Of a stretch of DNA of 64,000 bases, positions 1-8,922 are shown in pieces. Under the pieces are notes generated by a model. The model was not told the origin of the DNA and did no database searches. It was given only the letters and a program-made list of their open reading frames with translations. Origin of the DNA: Rhynchopus euleeides. Taxonomy: Eukaryota > Euglenozoa > Diplonemea > Diplonemida > Diplonemidae. A program made the position numbers and the translations under genes. The stretch's first letter is position 1. Each line of letters opens with the position of its first letter. The DNA is taken from contig OY723241.1 in the NCBI GenBank assembly GCA_963210315.1, positions 1,364,001-1,428,000 on the forward strand. Reading direction: 5' to 3'.

Positions 1-154
1 GCGGGCTGCTGACAGTTCGCTAACCCAGCATTCCGACGCCAATCGGCGTCGGCAATGTTCCGCATTTGTTTCTTTCGACACCATTCGAGAGTCACTCGTT
101 CCGCCTATCGTGAGAACCTTGTGTCATTGTGGCGTATTTTGTATTTCTATCTTC

Positions 155-248
155 CAGAACAGCGCGTTTTTCAAACTAAAAAGAGCTCTCGTGGCCAGCT
201 TCAGGGTATTTTTACAAACAAAACGCAGCGCCAACTCTCTGTTTTTTC
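155..248 (+). repeat. Diverged relic of the retroelement A-B repeat
   Basis: This stretch resembles the A2-B2 repeat at 25883-25998: the order is GAACAGC, CTAAAAAGA, CTCGTGGC, ACAAACAAA, CGCA, CAACTC and a final T run. There are several substitutions and a short deletion in the middle. It is read as a solo or decayed copy of the terminal repeat of the tyrosine-recombinase retroelement. It lies just outside the left end of the two-ORF element. Confidence 0.5.
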
Positions 249-327
249 CACTAGCGGAGGGTCCACACGGTGGACTCCAGCGGGGGTAGGGTAACCCTTT
301 TCGGGAGTCTCAACTAGGGGGAGTCCA

Positions 328-401
328 ACTCCCGCTAGCGGGAGTCTGACTCCCCCTAGCGGGAGTCTTTTCACCTATTTTCACTCATTTTTCCCATGAT
401 A
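328..401 (+). repeat. Left inner inverted block with tandem palindromes
   Basis: Two adjacent 20-bp palindromic units, one perfect in its inner 18 bases (328-347) and one with a single changed arm base (348-367), are followed by a conserved AT-rich stretch to 401. The same block occurs inverted at 3574-3627. Related half-units lie nearby at 301-327. Confidence 0.8.
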
Positions 402-499
402 CCTATGCAATGTGGCACTCGTCACTGAAGTACAGCCACACACACACACACCAAACGGACGTTTCCACCCATCCCAGCTCGCAGACCTGATTCACAAAA

Positions 500-1501
500 A
501 TGGGGAAGACGACAACGAAGCCGGCAGTGAAGGTGGCAGCGAAGCCGGCGGCGAAGTCGAGTAAGAAGAAGAAGAGCGCAGAGAGTCCCGAGGCTGCGGA
601 GGCGACGAACATTGTGGCTGATTTTTGCACGGCCTTCCTCGTTAAAAAAGGGGGAAGTGTGCTGACACTGGGATCCATTAGAAGGCTCCTAGCAACGGTG
701 TTGACCGGCAAGGAGATCAACAAGCACAGCCCCCAGGTGGCCAACGCCATCACCGCCGTATTCCCTGACATGGACAAGCTCGCTGTGAGGGAGGTCGAGA
801 TGATGCAGAAGGACGGCACCCTCCCCGCCACCTACAGGGTTGAGGTGAAGCGCGGGAAGGTGCAAGACACCAAGTTGGTGGGTGTCACCCTCAAGCCAAA
901 GATGCCCTTGGCTTGGGCGGAGGAGGGCCACAAGAAGAATCCGCTGTACCAGCGGGTCCTTGCTGCGCTTGCCCCGGCCTACAAGGAGGTCGAGATGAAC
1001 AACGTGTACACTGCCGTGCAGCAGGAGGAGGATACTACGACGAAGAATGTGATGCAGCACTTCCCGGTGGTCACCCCGTTGCCTGGGGCAGCCAACGTGC
1101 ATGTGGTGATGCTCGAGGGGCTGTTGACCCGGGTTGAGTTTTCAGTGACAGGCCTGCAGGTGTCGCTGACGTGTCTTCGCGTGGTCCACGAGGGTTCGAC
1201 AATCCCCAGCGGCACATACACCGCCACCTATTTCCTCCCCAGGAGCCCTGCCGATGGCGAGCCCATCACCTGCGAGCAGGTGGAGGGGCAGTTGGCCCTG
1301 TGGAAGGTCACCGTTCCTTTGGAACAGCCCCGCGCCACGGTGACCGGCTCAGGCCAGGCCAACACCTCCACCGTGGGGAGGTACAAGGACCTGCTGGGGA
1401 TCGACCTCGCACAGCCTGAGGTCCCCGACACAGAGGAAGAAGCCCCTCCGAGCATCCCGCAGGCCATCACAGTGGAGGAGGACGACATGGACACCCTCTG
1501 A
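500..1501 (+). CDS. Element ORF1, hypothetical protein with Lys/Ala-rich tail
   Basis: The predicted protein has 333 residues. Residues 1-35 are rich in Lys and Ala (for example KPAAKSSKKKKSAE), like the tails of histone H1 and other nucleic-acid-binding proteins. The middle (about 36-260) looks globular and unfamiliar, and the C terminus is acidic (EEDDMDTL). No catalytic motif is recognised. ATG 500 is chosen because a CAG acceptor-like site ends at 484 after a pyrimidine-rich tract. The gene lies inside the inverted ends of the element and 204 bp before ORF2 on the same strand, so an accessory or DNA-binding role in transposition is plausible but unproven. A host gene trapped in the element is the alternative. 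Confidence 0.6.
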   Translation: MGKTTTKPAVKVAAKPAAKSSKKKKSAESPEAAEATNIVADFCTAFLVKKGGSVLTLGSIRRLLATVLTGKEINKHSPQVANAITAVFPDMDKLAVREVEMMQKDGTLPATYRVEVKRGKVQDTKLVGVTLKPKMPLAWAEEGHKKNPLYQRVLAALAPAYKEVEMNNVYTAVQQEEDTTTKNVMQHFPVVTPLPGAANVHVVMLEGLLTRVEFSVTGLQVSLTCLRVVHEGSTIPSGTYTATYFLPRSPADGEPITCEQVEGQLALWKVTVPLEQPRATVTGSGQANTSTVGRYKDLLGIDLAQPEVPDTEEEAPPSIPQAITVEEDDMDTL

Positions 1502-1704
1502 GGGAAGCTGGCTGTGCATCAGCCTGCGGAAGTTGAATGATCAGACTGTCATGGAAGCCACAAACCCCACACTCCAAAACATCGACAGTTTTTTCGCTTG
1601 GCTACATCTGACGTGGTGTGTGTGTTGCAACCTTATTCGGCTCCACTCACACTCGCTCTCACAGGTGTCACAGGGGGTATTTTCAAGACCCATGCCATCG
1701 AACC

Positions 1705-3465
1705 ATGTCGAATGCAAATGAAGCGAAGAGTGTCGGGGAGACTCTTGCTGCCAACCGGCATGCCCTTCGGATGTCTCAACGGACACTCGCCAAGGTCAAC
1801 CAGCTTCATAAGGAGCGTGTTGGTGAGAACCTGGGTGTGTCACGAAAGCGACTCCGCGAAATGGAGAAGCCTGCCTGCGAACGTGTTGAATGGCGCCTTT
1901 CCCGTGGTTTGCTCGGGGCATTTGAGTTCCTCGAAGAAGAGGCGGGAGAATCATCGACAATGCAGTGTAGCGTGCCACTTCTCGGCGTCATGTACACGGA
2001 CGGATACACGCCACGTAATTCATTACGTTCCGATAACGCACGTGTCCGTCTGTCTCTCGGGGTCATCAATCCCGAAAACACGATGACTGCGCCGGGTATT
2101 ACTTTCTCAGACCTTCCGAAAGGTAATCACAAGCTGTTCCAAAATCACGCGTTGCTGCAACAGATCATGAGGCTGCACAAAGCGAAAATCTTCCGAGGGG
2201 TGCATGTCGCGAGTGTGTCCATAGCAAGAATAACCGCCGACCATGCTGAGCAGTGGGCAACAATGAGGCGATGCGGGGGGCGAGGGCACCGATGCTCACT
2301 GTGCGACATCCCAGAAGAACGCTGGTATCAACAGGTGCATCGATACCCGCACCTGACTCTCTCTGAGATGAAAGAGGCTGGCTACCCCTCCCTCTTGGCA
2401 GGTGTGCTTCCCAATGCCCGCTACGTCACCCCAGCACTCCATGACTGCAAGGGGCTCGCCATGCGGCTGATCAGGGTACTGGATGAGACAACAAAAAAAA
2501 TATTCGACAAGACCTGTACAAACCTTGCACTGAATGTGTCGCAGAATGGGACAGGTGCTCAGTTCCGGAAGGTCGTGCTTGCCATGTCACAGGACACCAC
2601 CTACAAGGGCTTGTTCCGCTACCTCTTTGTCTCCCTTGCAGACCTCATGCATTTCCGGTATGCAGACATCCCCTGGCGCTTCTGGGGATGCAAGGATGAG
2701 TCAGCCCGGATTCCCTTCTTGCGTGCTCGGATCTCAGGGCATATATTTCACTGGTTGATGGAGCATGCCGAAAAGGGATCAACGCGCAATGCCTACGTAC
2801 ACAGTCTCCATCATTGGTGGGCTCCAGAAGATGCAGTGCCTCTGCAGAACAACGACGAATTTGAAGAAGCAGAGAACGGACATCGCAAGAAAGATGCCGT
2901 TACAATCGCCAGCTCCGCAACTTACGAGAGAGATCTTGCAATGGCAGAAGAGAAGCGGCGCGAATCGGGCATGCCTTGGAAGGTTGCGCACCTGTCGCAG
3001 GACGGGATCCTCGGGTATAGAGAAGTCATTCTGTGTCCGTGTCTGCACACCCGACACGCTCATAGATTGGCTGTGTATGTTCTTTGCACACAGTTGACAC
3101 AGCTGCAGAAGGGGTTTGTGCACTGCAACACACAGGACTTCGTTGAACCCATCAGCGCGCCCTACTTCCTGTTCCGGTTCCCCGAAGGACACCGCAAATT
3201 ATCGCTCTGCTTGTGCAAAATGCCAATCCCGCTGGGGGCGACTTTCACACCATTCGTGTCATCCGAGGCGACTTTGAGCACGCTTGACCAACGCGCACAG
3301 CAGGAGGGGGATGACAGTTCTGACGAAGAAGATGAGGAAAGCCTGCAGGATGGTTTGTCTTGCCCAAGGTGTAACACAACTACGACAGGCGACGGCCGCA
3401 CTTTGACACCTCAAATTCTAACCGCTCACCTCCGCAGGTGCAGCCGCTACCAGGAGGATAGGTAG
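1705..3465 (+). CDS. Element ORF2, candidate transposase with zinc-finger motifs
   Basis: The protein has 586 residues from ATG 1705; the frame is open further upstream but only from a GTG at 1618. It shows a C2H2-like finger (CSLC then H-x3-H around HRYPH) in the first half, a block starting LHDCKGLAMRLIRVLDE, a second Cys/His-rich stretch (CPCLHTRHAHR), an acidic run (DDSSDEEDEE) and a C-terminal C2HC finger (CPRC ... HLRRC). Zinc fingers at both ends and the position between inverted repeats suggest a transposase. I cannot assign a DDE/D triad or a family. A short upstream ATG at 1692 opens only a nine-codon frame. The CAG sites ending at 1660 and 1669 may be splice acceptors. Confidence 0.6.
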   Translation: MSNANEAKSVGETLAANRHALRMSQRTLAKVNQLHKERVGENLGVSRKRLREMEKPACERVEWRLSRGLLGAFEFLEEEAGESSTMQCSVPLLGVMYTDGYTPRNSLRSDNARVRLSLGVINPENTMTAPGITFSDLPKGNHKLFQNHALLQQIMRLHKAKIFRGVHVASVSIARITADHAEQWATMRRCGGRGHRCSLCDIPEERWYQQVHRYPHLTLSEMKEAGYPSLLAGVLPNARYVTPALHDCKGLAMRLIRVLDETTKKIFDKTCTNLALNVSQNGTGAQFRKVVLAMSQDTTYKGLFRYLFVSLADLMHFRYADIPWRFWGCKDESARIPFLRARISGHIFHWLMEHAEKGSTRNAYVHSLHHWWAPEDAVPLQNNDEFEEAENGHRKKDAVTIASSATYERDLAMAEEKRRESGMPWKVAHLSQDGILGYREVILCPCLHTRHAHRLAVYVLCTQLTQLQKGFVHCNTQDFVEPISAPYFLFRFPEGHRKLSLCLCKMPIPLGATFTPFVSSEATLSTLDQRAQQEGDDSSDEEDEESLQDGLSCPRCNTTTTGDGRTLTPQILTAHLRRCSRYQEDR

Positions 3466-3573
3466 GTAGTCCAGAGTCCGGGGAAACTGACAGAAGCAAA
3501 ACAAGCCCCTCCCCATCCCTCTTCCACCTTCCCCCCGCATGATTTTACCCCCCACGCCAGTAGACTGTAACTA

Positions 3574-3688
3574 TATCATGGGAAAAATGGATGAAAATAG
3601 GTGAAAAGACTCCCGCTAGCGGGAGTCTTTGACACCCTCTCAGACTCCCGCTCCCAGACTCCCGCTAGGGCCGCTGGAGTCCACCGTG
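3574..3688 (-). repeat. Right inverted end of the two-ORF element
   Basis: Positions 3574-3627 mirror 348-401 with one or two mismatches and end in a perfect palindrome (3608-3627). Two further half-palindromes follow, then the outer terminal sequence at 3671-3688. Confidence 0.75.
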
Positions 3689-5143
3689 CACTATTTGAGG
3701 CGCACCGATGGGACTCCCATCAGGCCCATCTTCGGACACCAGCTTGTCACGAGAATGGTCAAAGAACCATGTCCTATACACAAACGTGCCCCGGTTTGCG
3801 GGTGTGAGGAAGGCCTCACCGACCGTGTCTCAGCTATTCCTGTTCACAGATGGCCGTCGCATCCACATCAGGTCCGTTCAGACGAGTTTAGGTGGGAGTG
3901 TTGATGCATCCAGAAGGGTGAGAATCATCACGAGGCCGTTTTTTTGCTTTACGGCTTTGCATTGCATGTAAACGATTTCGAACGATTCTTGGTCGTCAAC
4001 GCTCCTGGTAACAGTGGGGATAGCAAACAGTGTAGGAACAGCACACCAAAAGAGGTTGTTTCGCCCTGGCTGCCATTCCCCAGCGAGTGTGAGTCTGGCA
4101 CTTCTCAACATGCCTCGCCTCCACACCCACCTTCATATTTTTAGACACTCAAACGAGGGACCAGACTTCTTCTTTCGGTCGGTTGGGAAGGTACGAGGAG
4201 TCGGGGGGCGGGGGGGGGGGGGGCTGGGTGTGTTTTTGGATGGGACCATGCATCACTGCTGACCCCTGTCGCAACGAAGTTGGGTGGGGGGGGGGGGGGC
4301 GGGGGCGGGAGAAGGGGTGCGCGTGGTTCGAACGGCCTTTCCATGTTTCGGTGTGACGGCATGGGACTCTTTTGCTGTGTCAGGCTTAAGGTGGTTGATT
4401 GTCGACACGCACAAGCACACAAGCGCACAACACGCCACCGGGCTGGAGAAGGCGTGCGTGTGAGACCTACACTACGTTCTGGCGATGTTGCTGTCGAACT
4501 GAGAAATGCGTGGATATGGCAACTGCATTGTAATGCCACCATGCTAGGCCGCGTGTGAACAGTGTGATATGTCCTGGCCAGGTACAACTCTGCCTTTGTA
4601 CTCCTGGTCATGTTTTTCGTGTGGGGTGACTGCTGCCCTGCTCTTCCCGTGTTTGCACGCAGTGGATGTATCATCGAGAGTAAGGTGTGCTCGGTGCGTT
4701 CTGCACTGCGTGCTGCAAAAAATATTCACATGTGTGTGGATCACAGAACATGATACCCAAGAAGCCATGCCTTCAGAGGTGATCGCATCACGGGCGTGGG
4801 ATTGATGTGCTCGGAGCCTGACCGTTGACACACAGAAGATGCACGTGCATAGAGGCATAGTGTATGCTGCCTGCAACTCTGAATGGAGACAAGCACCCGC
4901 ATGCCCCCTCCCTCCCCCAGGCCATTCGCCCTCGACAATCAAATCCCAGATGGCCACCCGGTTGGGTTGACCCAAAGCCCTTTGAGGTGCGAGAGCTAGC
5001 TCGTTGCTGATGCCACCACAATCCGACAGGCCCCACTCCCGGCACACACCCAACGGCACCCTAACCCCGCCGCGAGACCCCAGTCCCCCCCCCTCTCGGC
5101 TATCCGCAGCTGACCCCAGGCCACATCTCGAGAGGTTTCTAGG
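3689..5143. other. Intergenic, no gene recognised; long G runs
   Basis: No ORF here has recognisable protein features. The stretch has two long G runs near 4204 and 4286 and a pyrimidine-rich segment from about 5030 to 5119 that ends in CAG twice, just before the Rab start. The last part is probably the 5' flank of the Rab gene. Confidence 0.5.
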
Positions 5144-5734
5144 ATGTCAGCCGACGGGAGCGCACTCTACAAGGTGCTGGTGGTCGGGAATGGGACCGTT
5201 GGTAAGACAAGTATCATCCGCCGCTACTGTGCGAATGTCTTCCAGCTGTCGACGAAGCAGACAATCGGTGTGGACTTTGCGCTGAAGGTGGTGCCGTGGG
5301 ACGGGGGGCAGATCACCCTCCAGATCTGGGATGTTGCAGGGCAGGAGAGGTACACACAAGTGACCCGTGTCTACTACCAAGGTGCGGTGGGGGCCCTCAT
5401 CTGTTTTGACATCCACAACAGCGAGTCCTTCCAGGCGGTTGCGCGGTGGAAGAAGAGCATCGACAGCCAGGTGTTTCTTCCCAACGGGAACCCCATTCCC
5501 TGCATCCTGGTCGCCAACAAGTGCGACAAGGGGCCCCTTTCCGATGTCATCTCCCAAGAAGAGATAGACAAGTTCTGTGCTGAGCACAACTTCGCAGCCT
5601 GTTTCGAGACATCGGCAATGACTGACATTGGGATCACTCCGGCCTTTGAAAAGATGATCGATGTGATCGTGACCAACGATGATACGGCGACCCACGACTA
5701 CTCCCTCAGCAAGGGCGTATGCTTCTGTTTATAG
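5144..5734 (+). CDS. Rab32/Rab38-like small GTPase
   Basis: This 196-residue protein carries the full Ras-fold motif set: P-loop GNGTVGKTS, switch I around KQTIGVDFALKVV, switch II WDVAGQERYTQVTRVYY, the NKCD guanine specificity motif and an ETSA motif. It ends in CFCL, a prenylation signal. The GVDFALKVV and VAGQ forms (not TAGQ), together with FLPNGNPIPCILVANKCD, are typical of the Rab32/38 group, which acts on lysosome-related organelles and mitochondrial membranes. The length is normal for a Rab, and there is no intron. ATG 5144 is the first in frame after CAG acceptor-like sites ending at 5109 and 5119. Prenylation would anchor it on the cytosolic face of membranes. Confidence 0.93.
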   Translation: MSADGSALYKVLVVGNGTVGKTSIIRRYCANVFQLSTKQTIGVDFALKVVPWDGGQITLQIWDVAGQERYTQVTRVYYQGAVGALICFDIHNSESFQAVARWKKSIDSQVFLPNGNPIPCILVANKCDKGPLSDVISQEEIDKFCAEHNFAACFETSAMTDIGITPAFEKMIDVIVTNDDTATHDYSLSKGVCFCL

Positions 5735-8700
5735 GGGGTGGGTGGATGCAAGCACTTTGTTGTCGTTTGATGGGGAATACTGTTGTGTCGGTATCAGCTG
5801 TACCGAATTCGCTCGGTGGTCACTTCCACTCAACAAAATAGTATCGCGTGTGTGTGATATGGGACAGTGGAAATTACGTCTAACACGTGCTCTGTGTGCC
5901 CGGCACTGCACCAAAAGTATATGTGTGTGCACCATGGCACTTGCCGGAGGGCAAGCCTGCGAGAAGCACGGTCAAAACTCGTTCAAAGTAAATCCACACC
6001 TCCACGTACACAGAAGGCACTTCGCCTGAACCGCGAATCGCCGAAGCCCGAGAAGAAGTGCTCCTGCTGATCCTGGGAGCCCCAAGGCAATGTAGGTCCT
6101 CTGCAGGGCTGGCCAGCACTTCGCCCACAGGCACATGGAAGAGGAATCCATGCATGCCAGACCCTCCTCCAACTCGTGGCGTTCCGGGCATACCCCCCAG
6201 GGAAGGGCCACACCTTCGTTACGCCCGCCGTGCTTAGGTAACCAGAAGTGGAATTCGTGCCAAGGCCAGCAGAAGTGCCCTCGAGTGTTCCATCCCAAGG
6301 CCGGCGGGCAGCTTTGCCCATATCTTCTTCGATAAGCGAGCTGGGGGTGGGGGCATTTCGTGGCCTTTCGTGCTATCCATTTCACTAAACAGCGCCATCC
6401 CTCCGACTTGCATCAGGTGTGACGCAGCCATCTAACCCTTCGGATGTAGTTCTTCTGTGTGTTTGCCTGGCCTGGGTGGGGGAAAATCCTTTGCAGATTT
6501 GATCCCACTTACCCGTTCGCCCAGTGTATGTGCGTGTGAGCGTGACAGGTTATCGCATTCTACACGGAAGCCAGAGAGAGTGAGATTCGTGTGTTGACTT
6601 GGTTATCTTGTCCCAAGTCTCTGTGTGGCAAATCCATCAGCTCCCAACAATCAAGCCTCGGGGTTGCATTCGTTGTTTGCACAACCAGTGCCCTGTGCGC
6701 GTAGTGCAGTATACGGAACACTACCGCGAGGTTTTATTCGTGTGAAACACTAGCATTTGCTAATATGCGTTATGGCATTCCAAATGTATCCTCTTGTCCG
6801 GGCTGCTGTTGCTGCCTTGACTGTAGCCTTGAAAACTAGCTCAGGGGGCCCTGTGCAGCCTGGTGGCCTGTATACCTGCTGTTTTGTGTTGGTGATACAG
6901 CGTATCGTCTGATGGCAGCGCTGCAACAGCTCTGTGGCATCTGCCTGTGTGACAGGGGGAAAGGGGAAACTGTGCGGCATCCATAGTGTGTATAGCGACT
7001 GAACCCTGTAATGAACAGAACCAGAAAAAATGGAACGTGTCAGCAGAGTGTGTGCTAGGAAAATGTTGTTCCTTACGAATTACCACGAGTGTTGTTCCTG
7101 GCGCCACCTGAATAGGGAATGGGGGCGGGGGGGTCGGGGGAGGGAGGGGAGTGATAGCTGTGTATCAGGTTAGTTTATTTTCGTCATCCGTGCATTTTTT
7201 TGGTTTCAAATCGTTCGTTTCGTTTTGCCGTTTCTCTTTTTCCCCAAAAAAAGAAGCGTGAGTGAAACGCTTTGACGATGACGTGCCTACCGAGGTCGCA
7301 GCCTCTGGTTGCCTATATCAAGGACCGAACAGTGCCAGAGCTTAGCGAAGAAGTCACGCAGAGCGTCCGGATATGGGCACCACGACACATCATATTTTAC
7401 AAAACGTCAGGCTTGTTGCTTGTCATGGCAGCTGCTGGGTGCAGCGGTTGTTCGATTTGACAGACCTTCTCTGACTTGAACGAAATATACGATCCCACAC
7501 CACCCGGGATTTGCGGGTACTAGCTTGCTTTCAGGCCGCGATGCATCTACGCCAAACTAAGGTCGTCAGTTCTGTGAGGACATCCGTGGCTTGATGGGCA
7601 GACCCAGGTTGGGTTTCTTTGGAATGTCAGGAAATGGGGTGGTCATCAATGCCTATAATGTGCGCGGCAGTTCCAACGGCTTTTTGCTTCCTTTCTGAAA
7701 GTTGAGAGCCGTCATAAACACGCCGAATATCGTTCGAACACATCCGCCCCTCTCTTGAGTGTCTTTGTACTTCAGTCAGGCACTTTTTGCCATCAGACTG
7801 CAGAAGCAGCCAGAACACGCCAGCAAGGCCTGATAATGCCGGTAGGGAATGCCGTACCGCACATCCACATGATTCGACCAACCGTCTGTGATTCAAACGA
7901 AAGAGGGGGGGGGGGTGATTGCATCCACTCTTCCTTGTCGCTGCCCGATTGCAGCCAGTTGCTGCAAGGTGACAAAGGGAGGGGAGGGGCAGAACGAACA
8001 TTATTGGGCGTCTCCGACGGAGGTCTCCTCTGTGTGGCTCCGCCGAGCAGGTGCCACTTGGCTCCGGGAAGGGGACCGTGTCCTACTTGCCCCATTGCTG
8101 ATTTAAAGTGGTGCGTGTAAATACGCAACAATGTGTGTTCGCCTGCGTGCCTGTCGCATGCCACTTCCCCATCGTTTAGTTTTGTTCTTTCTTGTGTGGC
8201 CGTTGCACAGGCCCTTTTATTGTATCCTTTCCGAACTACCTGCACAGTTGCAGAGGCGTGATCGCCCCGCTCTTCGGGACATGCACTTCATCGGCATTTT
8301 TTGTCCTTTCTACTGCCTATGTGCCTGCGCGGTACATGTCAGTGAGTGTTGCCCAAAGCAGCACAGCTGGGTCATCTGAACGATGTCGCTTGCGTCAGCC
8401 CAGACTTGACGGTGGCTCGTGACGTGCCTCGTTGAAGCAAAGCGCCAAACCGGGGATCGCAAAGAGCTCAAGCCTACATCGCTGGGCTAGACACGGTACC
8501 CCTTCGCCGCTCTGTTCTCACACCTTGCTCAAGGGGCACACAGGCACCCCTCGGGCCTCAAGGAGATGCGCGCATTGCACCTGTCTCAAGATGCACACAG
8601 ATGGGCCCGGCCTTCTCAGGTGTGCTATGTGGGCCTCATGAGGGCCGCCTGCCCTGCCCATATGACAAGGATCCATTTCAAAACGCCTTACATGCCTACG

Positions 8701-8922
8701 TCGGTGGGGGGCCAGCCTCGGACCAGGATGCAGGTGTTGTGCCAAGAAGCGTGTGCAGCCGCCCCACCCCCACCCCCACCCCGGTTTCCGGGTTTACACA
8801 CCCCTCTCCTCCTGGCGACGGGAATGATGCGAATACCCCGGTCTCCCTCACGATCTCCCGTGATGATCGCATGGCCCCTCTCTCTCCACCCCCTCTAGGC
8901 GGGTGGCGGGCCACACACACAC
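5735..8922. other. Intergenic, 3.2 kb without a recognisable gene
   Basis: The short frames in this stretch look random and none has domain-like features. From about 8740 to 8898 the sequence is pyrimidine-rich and ends CCCCCTCTAG before the XPC start, which looks like a splice acceptor. I see no RNA gene. Confidence 0.5.

Larger units (their letters stand above)
266..3688 (+). mobile_element. Two-ORF DNA transposon candidate with palindrome-rich inverted ends
   Basis: Positions 266-283 and 3671-3688 are perfect inverse copies of CACGGTGGACTCCAGCGG. A second inverted block, 348-401 against 3574-3627, contains the palindrome family GACTCCCGCTAGCGGGAGTC and a conserved TTTTCACCTATTTTCA stretch ending in CCCATGATA. 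The intervening 2.9 kb holds two same-strand ORFs (500-1501 and 1705-3465). Inverted ends around two ORFs fit a class II transposon. I found no convincing target-site duplication and cannot name the superfamily. Subterminal palindromes like these are commonly transposase binding sites, but that is inference here. Confidence 0.7.

Noticed and set aside
403-1494. Minus-strand frames opposite element ORF1
   Set aside because: Compositional shadows of the GC-rich plus-strand frame; no protein features or start context.
240-3700. An 8-bp target duplication around the two-ORF element
   Set aside because: Bases next to 266 and 3688 do not match in any register I tried, so hAT membership is not claimed.
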